Of a DNA stretch of 64,000 bases, positions 1 to 11,784 are shown in pieces. Numbering within the stretch: the stretch's first letter is position 1; every line of letters starts with the position of its first letter. Both the position numbers and the translations under genes were made by a program. Source of the DNA: Lumbricus rubellus. Its lineage: Eukaryota; Annelida; Clitellata; Crassiclitellata; Lumbricidae. The DNA is taken from the NCBI GenBank assembly GCA_945859605.1, contig OX243814.1, forward strand, positions 36,536,024 to 36,600,023, in the 5' to 3' direction. Below the pieces are notes generated by a model. That model was not told the origin of the DNA. It did not search any database and was given only the letters and a program-made list of their open reading frames with translations.

Positions 1-3000
1 AACTGAAGCCTGCGATAGATAAGTTGTCCGATGACCTTCAGGACGGACTCAAGGTGAACTACTACAGCGACTTGTTGTTCAATTACGATACTCTGCGCCA
101 GGCACTTTACGACATGATGTTGGCCCTTGGATCTATAGCATTCATTTTTCTCTTCATCTTATTTCAGACAAGGTAAGTAAGACGTCTTTCTACTTGAATC
201 TTTTCTAACGCTTAAGAACTGCCAACTAAAACAGTCGTGTGCGGAACGATGCAACTTTTGCAGCGTCTATGGTTGCTGATTATAGCCTAAGCCCAATTAG
301 CATATTAGCTATTAATAGGCCTACATGGACAACGCCATAAACAGCAACCTAATACCTTGGGGAAAATGTGTATCTGCAACAAAATAATATAGGCTACGTA
401 TAATACTAGGCTATATTATGCTATAACTATGGTGTAAAAGGCAAGTAAACGGTAAATCATGCCATGTAGGCTACTTGTGCCATATTCAGCGGTTATTTTC
501 CGGTTCAACGACCGAATAGAAAGAAGCAAACGCCTTTCTACGTTCCGCACGAAACACAAGATTAGCCTACGTTATAGTTATGACATGATCTATATCGAAA
601 AATTACTCAGCGAATAATCAAGATCGAGACGTGCATAATTGCATAGTTCCACCTACAATGTCATGTAGGTTCACCGTTCAGAAGTCAATTTGTTCCGCGA
701 AACTAATCTGTGAGACGCCTTGTAGAGGTGAAGCTGTTTTGAAGCGTCAAATAAATTGTCATTTGTTATTATCAGTAGCCTATTGTTAGTAATAGTAGAA
801 GTACCCGGTAGTAGCGTAGTATTAGAGGCAACAGCGGAGTAGTTAGAGTAGTGTGGTGGTAGTGGTGGTGCCTATTGGCATTTGCATTATAATCACCACC
901 ATCAGCAGCAGCAGCATCATCATCATTGTCTTCATTATTATTGTCGTCATGGAATAGATTTCAAATATTTAAATCTGGCTCTCTATGCACCTGCATTCTC
1001 ACCAAGACTATGTTTCAAGCGTTATGTTGATAATGTTATTATGAACATGATAATTGTTACATTAGAATACATGTGTGTAAGACAATGCATTGCGTTACAA
1101 CCTGGCAATTACATATAGCACTGTGCTTGTTCAGATCGTTTTGGGTGACCGGTTGGGCCGTTCTCAGCGTCTTAACGTCCTTCTTCATAGCAAACCTCGT
1201 CTACCGCATCGTTCTCGACTACATCTACATCGGATACTTCCATCTCATCTCCATCTTCGTCATCCTTGGATTGGCAGCCGACGACGTTTTCGTCTTCTTC
1301 GAGGCCTGGAAAGCATCCTCCCTCGTCATCTATCCAACGCTTGCACACCGTCTCTCCGACTGTTATCGTAATGCAGCTCTCAGTATGTTCTTCACGTCCT
1401 TCACGACCCTCATTGCGTTCATGATCGGGGGATTCAGTCCTCTGCTGCCGTTGGGTTCGTTCGGAGTGTTCTCCGCTGTGCTCGTTGGCGTCAATTATAT
1501 TTCCGTCATCGTTTTCTTTCCCACTGTCGTCGTCAGTTATCACCTGTTCTTTGAGAAGTCATGTTGTCCATGTTGTTGCCACCCGCAAAAGGTTGAGCAG
1601 GATGATAATGTGACGGAGGAGCTTGAGATTCACCATGAAACAATTCCTAATGGCAACATAAACGGAATCAACCACACCCTATCAACGGAGGATAACCTTG
1701 GATATGTTACGTCTAATAACTCGAGCATGAAACCAGTCAACCATGATATTATGTCGTCCAAAGAGGAGGATGCTTCGAACGCACCAAGCGAGACAGTGAT
1801 TAATCACAAGCAGAACGGTAACGGTCTACCGGTGGCAAATGGGGCGAAGCGTAGGCAGCCGTCATCCTCAGAAGCATCGAGCGTTATCGGTGACGTGAGG
1901 CAGGTGGAAAAGAAGCCGGGTGTTATGGTGATATTCTTTCGTGATTACTATTTCTCGTTCATAACGCACAAGATCTTCCGATGGATAATAGTCGCCGTCT
2001 TTCTCATCGTTGCCGGGTTCTTCACTTATTTTGCAACACAACTCGAACCAAGTGCAGAGGAAGTAAGCGCATAGTTTCACTTTTATTTCTTCAAAATATT
2101 TCACTTTCATTTCTTCAAAATATTTCACTTTCATTTCTTCAAAATGTTTCACTTTCATTTCTTCAAAATGTTTCACTTTCATTTCTTCAAAATGTTTCAC
2201 TTTAATTTCTTCAAAATGTTTCACTTTCATTTCTTCAAAATGTTTCACTTTCATTTCTTCAAAATGTTTCACTTTCATTTCTTCAAAATGTTTCACTTTC
2301 ATTTCTTCAAAAAGTAGGTCATTATCGTTCATCATTAACTTAACAGTGAAATTTGTGCGACCCGGTCACATATTCTATGATTCAACGATTGCCTGTTCGA
2401 GCTCGCTGATCGGTCACCTTCCAGTAACAATAGATATGATAAAACGCAAAATAAATGTTCTACTAACGACTACTATAATACCTGTAGCGTGTTCTATTAC
2501 ATGTAGATATCACTCTCATGGAATATGGCCACTGTTTTATATTGTGTTGTTGCTGTTGCAGCTGAAGTTCTACCGGAAAGGGACGAACTACGGTGACGCG
2601 ATGAGTCTCGAGGGCACAGGGTTTGTTCCGAGTGGAGACGAATTCGTTCGCGTCTTCATCGTGTGGGGAATGGATGCGCAGGACATGAGTGGATGTCACA
2701 AGACGGACTACAAGTGTGAAGGAAAGAGGATCTGGAAAGACGTCTTCGATCTCAACACAGCACCTGCACAATTGGCGCTACAGGTATGCTTAATTGAACT
2801 TTCGTCAACAGAATATAAGTAATAACATTTATTAATTATTATTATTTTATTATTATTATTATTATTATTTAATAACTATAGTCTAATCATTTATTTATAT
2901 TCTCCATTTCTATATCGCCCTTCAAGCTCTCTACTCAGAGGTGGATTCGAACCAGGCTCCTCAAACATTCTCGATATTAAGAGGTTGGCTGCTTCATGCG

Positions 3001-6000
3001 CAATTTGTTGCCATTGCTACGGGTATCTGTTCTTGACCCTTTAAAAAAAGTTTTTATCAGTTCCACCAGAACTATAATAAACAAGCTTAGTTTTGGGGTT
3101 GCTGGATTCTTGTTAATAAATTATTCTTGTTGTGCATGCTTGTATTTATTATTAGTATGGCTTGTATTGCGATCCAATAAATAGGCTATATTTGTTATCG
3201 CTCTACTGTATGTAATCATGATGCACGTGCAAAATTAATATAGAGTAGATGCATATAAAGGACACTTACTTACTTGCGTTAGTCTAATGTTTTAGGAGTT
3301 TTGCTGGAAGCTGAAGTATGGTCTTACGTCTCAGGAGCTCGAAGATCTGATGATTCGAAATAATAGCTTGACAGGCAGACTTGAAGTCGATTGTTTCATC
3401 GACAACATGGAAGACTATCTCCAGGTATGTTGCATAATGTTTAAAAAGACACTGTTTGATTAATTGTTGATGAATCTTCGGTGACTCAGTCAATGGAACA
3501 TTATGCTGCCCTGGATCCACCCATTGACACCACTGTGCATGATTGTCTATTTGTCTGCTTGCATGCACTACGACGATCAGTACCAGAAGTGCACGTAGGC
3601 CATAGTGTTAAGCACTGCTGTAAAGCCGACCTGCGTATTTCGTATAACCTGTACCTGTAATCATTCTGCGGTTTGTCAGATTGAATTTAATAAACGAAAA
3701 TAATTATTATCAATAAAAGTAAGCTTATTGATTGTTGATTGTTGATTGTATTGGGGGACAACAAATTCTAACCCGTAAATAGAATGTTCTTATTTAAGAC
3801 TAGCTATTCTTCGTTGAACTTAGCAATTTTAACGACCGGAGTAAAAACGACTGAAAAATCAAGGTTTTTTTGCCCACTCATGCACTTGTCTTTGAGAGTA
3901 ATATTTCAAATAGGTGAATCTGCTAGAATATGCTTATTTATACTTTAAATAAGAAACCGTGAATAGGTCAGGTTTAGTGAAAATTAGTCCTAGAATTTAC
4001 CTAGAAGAAAATTACTGACAATTTACTGTTGTTGGTTGTAAGTTATTTAAAGCTTAAAACCTTCAGTTAGGAATTCTCAAAATTAGTAATGGAGTAGATA
4101 TATTTAATGCATTGATGCATTTTCTGTCTAGAATGAAACCATGGATCTTGGCATCCCTCTGACTCAACTGAAAATGACATCGTTCATGAATCAATATCCT
4201 GAGATTTACGATACGGACAGCCTTCCTATCGAATTCTACCGATACTTTGAGGTTAGCACCAACTGTTGGCATTAAAGTTCTTTGCTGAGCAGCTGCAGGA
4301 AAAGAATCATAGGGTTAAACTAACTGCCTGTTCAAGTTATTTTCACTAACACACATCATATTTAAATTAATTATTAGCCTATATAATTTACGTACATGTA
4401 TACCGAAAGTCCGACACGCAGTTATTATTAACAGAATATTATACAATAGAGATACAAACTATTATTCGCTTTTGATATTAAGATTAGTGCACTTCTGTGC
4501 CCTCTCCATTTCGGCTGGTGACTAATGATTTCAAACAAGTAATCTATAACAAATTGTGACAACAGCCATAGTAAGGAGATAGCTAGCAGCAATGACTGCT
4601 GTTGGTGTTTCTTGTTATTTTAACAACAGCAACAGAAGCAACAAAACTGTGAAGCCAATGCTAAAGATTGTGTTATTATGCATATCACCATCACCACATC
4701 ATCGCTATAATCATCATAGTTATAGTGTTTCCCTTTAGATCGGAATTACGTACTGGATGACTAATGGATACAAGATGCTGTCCACTCCGGATTTCGTCAT
4801 CTTCAACCCTTTGGTTGGAGAGGATACAGACGGCAACAACACCAGACCTATCGTCGTCACTGTACCAGTACAACGTCAGTTGCCAATAATATTGTTCTTC
4901 GTTGCCCATAAGTGATTAACGCAAAGAAATAGTCACCATCATTGTCGTCATCGCTATTCGTCATAATGTATCATCAATGGGCACATTTTGGACGTGGTCA
5001 TCATCAGCAACATCTCATCATCCTCATCACCACCATCACCAATATTGTCATCTTTACAATCATCATAGTTATTATCACGTCAAAGTAGTCAACGTCATAG
5101 GCCTATTCACCATCATTTTCTTTGATGTTGCCGCAAGTAATACTGCTCAAAATAATACTATTGCTCAAATACTTAAATACCAATAGGGCTATTAATACTA
5201 TTAAATACTATTAATACTAAGCTTATTACTATTACAGTATTACTATACTATTGATTATATTAAATACCATTAAATACTATTTAGTGCTATTAATACTATT
5301 AAATACTTAAATACATTGCCTAAAATGTTTTGCTTTTGTCTATTAATATCATTGGGATGAATTGTTTTAGCGGAAGTCAATGTTTCCACCTACTACGGTT
5401 CGATGCTGCGTTACGCCGCAGTGGCCGTCAATCTCAGCCTTAGTACCCAGGAACTTAATTACGTCAAGGGATTCCCCGTCATGGACAGCTGGGAGTCGTT
5501 TGTTAACAGAGAAGTATGACTAATGCATTTATATTGCTATCATCTGTTAGGATTATATTTCTTATACACCGTGATTCAAAAAAACTAAGCCACATTGTTT
5601 TTCATATATCTCTAATGAAGAAAAAACAGTTTGGCTAAGTTTTTATTAATCACGGTGTATACATTGATTGAGGACTGTTGAGTCTGTTGACGTTATTTTC
5701 TCATTTTTCGGATTGTAATGTTTATTTTATTGATTTCTCGCAGTTGCTATAGCGCCCCTTTCAATCTCACGTCTCAGAGGCGCTCACGTCTACATATACA
5801 GCGCGGACACTGCATCGGGGTTTCACGCTGATGCGCACGAGCAATTGAGAGCAAAGAACTTGCACAAGGTCCATACACGACGGCTTGAGGTGGATTCGAA
5901 CCTTGAACCCTCCGGGTCCAAGGCCTCCTAATCCACCACTGCACTGCCACGCCCTGGATTTTTACGGATCACTGTAGACTACTTTATCATCCTGACAAGA

Positions 6001-8628
6001 CCCATGGCCGTAGCAACAATGAACGTGCCCCCCCCCCTCCGAGCATAATGTCCGGGCCGGCGAGCCCACCACAATGCAGACACCGGAATGCAGCATTTTT
6101 TGGGCCCCGAAATTTTTTACCACATTGTTTTTAGTCATCCCGCCAAAAATCTCTGGAAAATTTCATAAATTCGCCTAAGAAAAAGTTGATGACCTTTTTT
6201 AGTCATTTCATTCATTTTTTGCCACTTTTGGGGGCCCCTTTCTTGCGGGGCCCCCCTTCGGTCGGAGGGTACGGAGGGCGGTCGCTACGCCTCTGACAAG
6301 ACCTGACGTACATCGAATATAATATTCTACTTGACAGAATAACTTAAAATTTTCTTCGATGTGTTCTTCGCACTGGGAGCGCCTCCGCAAAGGTTAATTA
6401 ATTATCGAATGATTCATTGCATTGAGAATAATTATATTTGATATGGAAATTGATTTATAAACACTTAATCGATCGTTTCTAAATTCTAGTTGAGCCAGGC
6501 ACCAGTTCAACTTCGCGACGGTTTTCAGGCGACGGAAATCACTTGGCATTGGCTGAAAGTGCAACAGGTTAGTTGGACCAGAACTTACACTTCCGCAGCT
6601 GCTGTAGGCTGCACAGCTTTGATTGTATAGGGCTAATAGGCCTATTAACCTGCATCTAGTCCGCATGGCGAATATTCTCTTGGTCGGATTAAAATGTCCC
6701 TTGTAGTGAAATCTCCGGGTGTCCTGGTTAGTCAGACCTTTTGGCTTCATATTATACCACCATTATAATTATAATGGCGGGATAATATTATGGTACACAT
6801 TGGAACATTATGATAAATTTTGAGTGACCAAGCATATCATGCTCATGTATATTTTAGAGAGAGAAAACTGCAAAGACAAAAGCAATAACATGATGTTTCC
6901 ATATTCCGCCTTTTGCTTTACATAAATTGATCGCCTTCAGTAACGTTATGGCAATTAAATCAAAAGTAAATAAGGCATTTAGATAACTACATTTAGACCC
7001 ATCGATTAACCACTAGGATAAAAAGTGCCCTTTAACACGGGGTACGACAATTATGTACTACTGTATACTTAATTTATAAAAACTAGGTAAGGAAGAGTTA
7101 ATGGGTATTTCATTTGTTATCTATAATTAGCCTACGATCCATATTGAAAGATCTTTATGTAGCTTCCAACGACGGCTTTAATGACGACAAAAAAGGAAAT
7201 CTAAATTTTCCCTGTAACATTATTATACGCTGATAGAGAATAAATAATTTTACCTATTTAAGAATTGGTTATTCAATGTTCTTTCCATCAAACCTTGTTG
7301 TGTCCTGCAGTCGCTGTCGTATAACGCGATCCTTGGTATCATCATCGGCATCTCCATTGCCTGTCCTGTTCTCATCATCGCTACATGTAACCTCGTCGTC
7401 GGTCTCCTGGCCACGGTCGTCATCTGCTTCATCATCATCTCCGTTCTCGGGGTTCTACCACTCGCAGGATGGAAACTCGACGTTAGTATGCTTTTACGGA
7501 TCACAGTACTTTGCCTCGAGCTCTAAATACACTACTATAATAATTTATTGTTGTCCTTTGTTCAGTGTAAGAAACACTAACAATGCTTGCAAATTCTATA
7601 ATTTTAATTGGGCCTGTTATTGATCATCATTTTCAGCAAAATTGTTGCTGTGATGCTTTCTTTTATAAAATTTAATAGGCCTAATAGTGATAACATTATT
7701 ATTTTTAGTAGTAGTTTTTGCTGCTGCTGTATTAGTAGCAGTATTAATAGTAGTAGCGGTAGTAGTGGTTGTAGTAGTAGTGGTGGTAGTAGTGGTAGTA
7801 GTAGTGGTAGTAGTAGTAGTAGCGGTAGTAGTAGATGCAGCATCGTCATCAGGCTTCCTTTTTGAATGGAAAGAGATTATCACCAGAATGCTGTAGGCCT
7901 GTATACGGCCTACAGATGACTTGTTTAAACGCCAATATTTTAGTATTTTCATTCAACTTGTGACTTAACTTGTACGTTTTATTACCAATTATTGTTTCGA
8001 TATGACAATTTACAAAGATGTTTTATGTGTCATTGTGCGTTTGCAAATGGAGTAATAAAGTAAAAATTTACTTGCACGTTTTGAATCGCAGGTCATGGTG
8101 TCAATGAATCTCTCTATTCTGGTCGGCTTGGCTGTGGACTATGTCATGCATTTGGCGGAAGGATACCATCGGTCGGCTCACCTGGATCGCAAAGCGAGGC
8201 TGCGTGACACACTCGAAGGTCTTGGTACTTCGGTCCTTTGGGGAGCAACGACCACCCTCGGAGCTGCGTTCTTCATGCTCTTCGCAAAGCTCCAATTCTT
8301 CCTGCAGTTCGGCACGTGTCTCATGTGCACCATAGGATTTTCTCTCGTCTATTCACTATTTCTCTTCTCCACGATATTGGCCATCGCCGGTCCTCAGGAA
8401 GACTTCGGATCCATCGGAGCAATGTATTATTACGTGAAGGCTAAGATCAAGCATAAGCCTGAGACCTCTGACCTTGAAAGTACTGACAGTACAATGTCCT
8501 CTAGTGAAGTGGAAGAGATTCCACTGAGTGAGACGAAAGGAGAGGGCGATGAGTGTCAGAAGGTTGCACTGGATCATCAGGATTTCTGCATGGATGAGGA
8601 TTCAGATATCTGCACGGTTAATCTTTAG
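1..8628 (+). CDS. Dispatched-family RND transporter, 3' ten exons (5' end outside window)
   Basis: Exons: 1-172, 1135-2062, 2562-2783, 3296-3424, 4132-4251, 4739-4874, 5371-5513, 6490-6567, 7311-7481 and 8092-8628. All junctions are GT-AG and the frame is kept throughout, giving 877 residues to the TAA-type end at CTVNL-stop. Two RND/sterol-sensing hallmarks are seen: GLAADDVFVFFEAW in the first TM block (exon 2, near 1270) and GLAVDYVMHLAEGY in the second (exon 10, near 8125). AALSMFFTSFTT in exon 2 is typical of Dispatched. Exons 3-8 encode the second extracellular loop, exon 9 two TM segments and exon 10 the last three plus an acidic cytoplasmic tail. A hydrophilic, Asn/Ser-rich loop (about 1560-1920) separates the halves. 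Dispatched proteins release lipid-modified Hedgehog from the plasma membrane; that role is inferred from family. Patched or NPC1 are less likely because the DD motif fits Dispatched better. Introns hold a minisatellite, a SINE and MITEs. Confidence 0.88.
2075..2312. repeat. 24-bp minisatellite, about ten copies
   Basis: The unit reads TTTCACTTTCATTTCTTCAA plus AATG (24 bases), with single-base variants (AATA, TTTTATTTC, TTTAATTTC). It begins 12 bases after the splice donor at 2063 in the Dispatched intron. Because 24 is a multiple of three, the minus strand stays open and reads (EEMKVKHF)n; this antisense frame is regarded as a by-product. Confidence 0.93.
2824..2872. repeat. ATT trinucleotide microsatellite
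   Basis: Run of ATT/TTA units with minor interruptions, in the intron after the exon ending at 2783. Confidence 0.85.
2905..2968 (-). repeat. SINE fragment (tRNA-derived family)
   Basis: Short piece resembling the SINE at 5733-5957: a CGCCCTTCAAGCTCTCTACTC segment followed directly by GAGGTGGATTCGAACC, the reverse complement of a tRNA B box. The middle of the family consensus is deleted. Confidence 0.55.
5130..5310. repeat. Degenerate ATACTATTA tandem repeat
   Basis: Irregular runs of AATACTATTA/AAATACTATT in the Dispatched intron between exons ending 4874 and starting 5371. Upstream (4680-5060) are loose CAT/ATC-rich runs. Confidence 0.7.
5567..5657. mobile_element. Tiny mariner-type MITE (91 bp) with TA duplication
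   Basis: Almost the entire element is terminal inverted repeat: CACCGTGATTCAAAAAAACT at the left matches the reverse complement of the right end (AGTTTTTATTAATCACGGTG). TA flanks both sides (5565-5566, 5658-5659). The same termini bound the larger elements at 23286-24280 and 61927-62937, so this is an extreme internal-deletion derivative of that family. It lies in a Dispatched intron. Confidence 0.85.
5733..5957 (-). mobile_element. tRNA-derived SINE, minus orientation
   Basis: Read on the minus strand from 5957 it starts GGGCGTGGCAGTGCAGTGGT (A-box-like) and has AAGGTTCGAATCCACCTC, a near-perfect tRNA B box, about 50 bases later. A body of unrelated sequence follows, ending in GAGCGCCTCTGAGACGTGAG and AGGGGCGCTATAGC. 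Related copies are at 19045-19258 and 29080-29265, with short pieces at 2905, 46110 and 63048. It is an RNA polymerase III retroposon rather than a functional tRNA: the cloverleaf pairing is not intact. Confidence 0.75.
6003..6295. mobile_element. hAT-type MITE with 8-bp target duplication
   Basis: Ends CATGGCCGTAGCAAC and GGTCGCTACGCCTCTG are imperfect inverted repeats. ACAAGACC is duplicated at 5995-6002 and 6296-6303. There is no coding capacity. An internal stretch (ATCCCGCCAAAAATCTC...GACCTTTTTTAG) recurs at 12815-12985 in another intron, showing a dispersed family. Confidence 0.82.
7696..7840. repeat. AGT/GTA-rich trinucleotide microsatellite
   Basis: Long run of AGTAGTAGTGG-type units in the Dispatched intron between 7481 and 8092. 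It gives low-complexity open frames on both strands, which are not genes. Confidence 0.9.
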
Positions 8629-8769
8629 GAAATTATTACTGACTTGGTTTTCTCTCGTCATTAGAATTCAACGATTGGAAGATGATATACGTTTCTACAG
8701 GACTAGTCAAGGAGCGCATTCAACGCTGGGATGTCCCATTAGTTGTGTTTAATGGAACGGAAACTGTAT

Positions 8770-9290
8770 AGGCTAATATGTTGAGTTCTCAATTCTTTGA
8801 TGGTGGACTCTCCGGCGTATTATACTGTAGGCTATATTATGATAGTTATTATTATAAGCAATGTAATTTACAATTTCGTAAATTTCATTTCTAGTTTCGT
8901 TGTCTCATTCATACTGTTTTTCAATTTTCAAGCTGGATTTTAATCCCACAAAATAAAAAAATCAGAAAGTTTGTGCTGCATTTATATAATTTTATGGTTC
9001 TTGATAGTGTATAGTGTAGGCCTATGCTGGTTTCTCAAGTCTCTGAAGGTGGACTTTCTAGCGTAATATAATAGGCCTAATTGCCTATGCTATAGGCCTA
9101 AGCTTATATTATGTTAATAACTATATGCAATGTAGGCCTAATGCACATTTTCCTAGGTTTCATTTCTAGCTTCGTTGTCTCATTCTTAATGTTTTTCAAT
9201 TTTTAAGCTAGGCTTTAATCTCATAATGTAAATCGGAAATTTTGTGCCGCATTTATGCCTACATGCATAATATGTATTGTTCTCGATAGG
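8770..9290. repeat. Tandem duplication of about 240 bp in and beyond the 3' UTR
   Basis: Copy 1 (about 8770-9006) and copy 2 (about 9020-9290) share GGTGGACT(C/T)TC, TTTCATTTCTAG(T/C)TTCGTTG, TCTCATTC and TTGTGC(T/C)GCATTTAT in the same order, with substitutions and small indels. The first copy holds the AATAAA signal. Confidence 0.78.
8952..8957 (+). promoter_or_regulatory. Polyadenylation signal of the Dispatched-like gene
   Basis: AATAAA lies about 320 bases after the stop codon at 8628, in an AT-rich 3' UTR. It is the first canonical hexamer after the stop. The second copy of the local duplication (9020-9290) has lost this exact hexamer. Confidence 0.55.
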
Positions 9291-9363
9291 GCTACAAGCT
9301 TATGATACGCGACGCCAATTTATTTCGTAGTTGTAATTTCACATTAAATGTATTTTAAAACCA

Positions 9364-9471
9364 CGCAACGCTGGTGAATACGACGGTGCCCAGCGCTTAG
9401 CTCAGGGTATGTATTTTCTTTAACCTACACTGAGCTAAGCGCTGGGCATCATCGTATTCACGCGTGTTGCG
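9364..9471. repeat. Inverted repeat with 42-bp arms
   Basis: Arms 9364-9405 and 9430-9471 pair with about five mismatches around a 24-base loop. The arm sequence (CGCAACGCTGGTGAATACG...GCGCTTAGCT) resembles the 3' UTR of the L2/CR1-like LINE seen at 20637-20860 and 28740-28925. Confidence 0.88.
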
Positions 9472-9656
9472 TCGCTTCCGATGGTTTGTCCAGGGATCGA
9501 TTTCTAGTAGATTTCTAGGCTTAGAGCTCCTATTTCGGTTGCCAAAGAGACCAGAGATAGTTGAGACATAGCAACTGCTATGGAGAGCTTCATTGAATAC
9601 GAGAAGGCTTGGAGGGTAGAGGATCGAACGAATTAATATGAATCATAGTCGTGCAT

Positions 9657-9984
9657 CAGGGGCGCCGTTAGGCGTACGCACTTACGCAAGTGCGTACAGC
9701 GCGAAAAGGATTTTAAAAAGCGTCACCACTTTTCACATCCAAAATTACCTCTATGCGTATACCCAAAATGGAGCAAAAAGCTTATGCTGGTGATACCCCA
9801 TAATCGCCAGTAGGCATATACGGTATACATTACATACATACATAGCCTATATATAATATATTATATATAAGCTCCAGACCTATCGATCACTGTTCGCTTC
9901 TTATTATTTTGTGCAAGTTGTATTGTGCGTATGGTACAGAAAAAATCATAGTGCGTACAGAAAAAAATCCTGGCGGCGCCGCTG
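9657..9984. mobile_element. hAT-type MITE with perfect 8-bp target duplication
   Basis: TCGTGCAT flanks both sides (9649-9656, 9985-9992). Termini are CAGGGGCGCCGTTAGG and, on the other strand, CAGCGGCGCCGCCAGG. Subterminal AGTGCGTACAG words occur several times. No open frame of note. Confidence 0.88.
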
Positions 9985-9992
9985 TCGTGCAT

Positions 9993-11784
9993 TTAATTAG
10001 GCCTGCATGGATACCTGTAGGCTACATGGGGCAAGAGGGGTATTTTCCCCTGGAGAACGGACACTTATTTTTTTAACAATTACTTTTAGGTTTTTAATAA
10101 ATTTCTTTGCACAAAATACTAATGATACACAAAGTGAAACTGAACAATTATTTACATCTAGAAAAATATCCATGTTCTTCATTTTCTGCTCTGCATTTTT
10201 CAAGCTCCTGTTAAAAATAATAAACTTATGTAAGCTAATCGTGACCTTTGGCTTTTGCCCCCCTGCGAAATTATCTACGGGGCGCCAATGTTTCCTTTTT
10301 CAGTTGCTATTCTGACATAGAATGATATTTTACATGAAGAGGTGAGATGTCATTGGCTTTCTATAGAAAGGAAACTAAAACTTGTCAGCATAATTGTTGG
10401 CCGAAAAAACATCGGAGGGTCGTAATAACTTATAATTATGATGAGAGCTGCTATTCGCTTTTCAGTTTAGTCTTTCAATAAGTCGTTTCCTTCTGACTCC
10501 AGGAAAAAAATCGCATTTCGGGTTGTTAAAGTAGGCTATCGGAGAAAATTCTCGTAACATTTCGCATGCAAGCTACGTAATAAAAAAATTAAAAAACACC
10601 GGTAATCGGTATTCACTTCAAGTGAAACAGTTGTTATAAATAATGTCATTCTCCGTTAAATAAGAACAAATTAGGCTAACTATGGTAGGCCTATAGGTTA
10701 GAAACCCGAAGTCAAAGTGCCAATTTGCTGATAGAGATGTGCGTAAGCCTGCAGGGCTTTGCAAACTAAATGTCATTTCCAGGTGACGAATAAGGAATCG
10801 ATCTCCGAAAAGAGACGGGAAGACTGCAACAATATTCTGCTGCTATTCTTCAGCTTACGCTCATCAATGAATAAATCGTCGCATCAATTTCATTGCCCGA
10901 ATTTTAAACAGTGCTTGAAATACTTCTCTTTACGTTATCACAATGCAATAGCCCATTTACAAATCAATACAATTCAATTTAACCTAATGTTATGAAACCC
11001 TGCGACGTTGCGTTGTCTTACGAAAGAAACGGAGCAATGTAGCAAAATGCAACATACATGTATAAAAGCACATCAAACGGGCAGTTAAGAAGATTGCAGC
11101 TTTTGAGCATAGGCTACATCATGCATTGCTGATTTCAAAATTAACTTTAGGTTGGCCAATAATTCTAGTCATAGGATAATCACATAAATTTATATAGCGT
11201 CCCTTCAAGATATCTACGCAGAGGCGGACAAAATAAAGTGCTTCTGAATAATAGACCTACATCGTTTAGGTAAGACAGCAATTATAATTAGGTCTATTAA
11301 ATTTTATTGATGTCTCACAACTCTGACCAAGAGCGTATTGGTGATGCGGTTGAAATTATATTCATTACGGTGAAAAGGAGTTCTATTTAGCCTACCATCT
11401 GTCAGACAGTGCAAGTGCAGTCACATACAGTGTCTCGCGCGGTTGAATAACCTGTTAGCCTCTAGTAAATCGTGTCATCTTGTTACGCCGCCTATACCCG
11501 TCAATAATTGGCATACTCCCGTCCTTGCTCATGTCCATAAACGAAAAGTGAAATCATAACTGTCAGAACATAATAGCTACCAGGCTACTAATGGCCATGT
11601 GTTCTGACACTCCCTATTTAAATAGTAGGTAGCCTATAGGATATTAACCTATTTAAAGCCATGTGGTCGTCCAATGTCTGCGTTACTCTTCAGTTCTTTA
11701 GTGTTACTACGGACTTTGATGGTTTATGCAAGGACATACTTTCATCGAAGATCACTAGCTAATGGTGGACAGATATAAATCAAT
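9993..11784. other. Intergenic region between Dispatched-like and Ig receptor genes
   Basis: No convincing exon is seen on either strand. Short open frames lack splice context or homology that I recognise. A small SINE-body fragment (TATAGCGTCCCTTCAAGATATC) is near 11195. The promoter of the downstream gene must lie in the last part, but I see no clear TATA box or initiator. Confidence 0.5.

Noticed and set aside
882..1118. His/Gln-rich open frame before Dispatched exon 2
   Set aside because: It comes from CAC/CAG-rich intron sequence and is interrupted by the real exon acceptor at 1134; no other support.
1868..2335. Minus-strand frame (EEMKVKHF)n
   Set aside because: Produced by a 24-bp minisatellite in an intron; no start context, promoter or homologue.
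5850..5957. Possible functional tRNA gene from A and B boxes
   Set aside because: The boxes belong to a dispersed SINE with a long unrelated tail, and cloverleaf stems are not maintained.
7604..7952. Poly-Thr, poly-Val and poly-Ser frames
   Set aside because: Translations of an AGT-type microsatellite.
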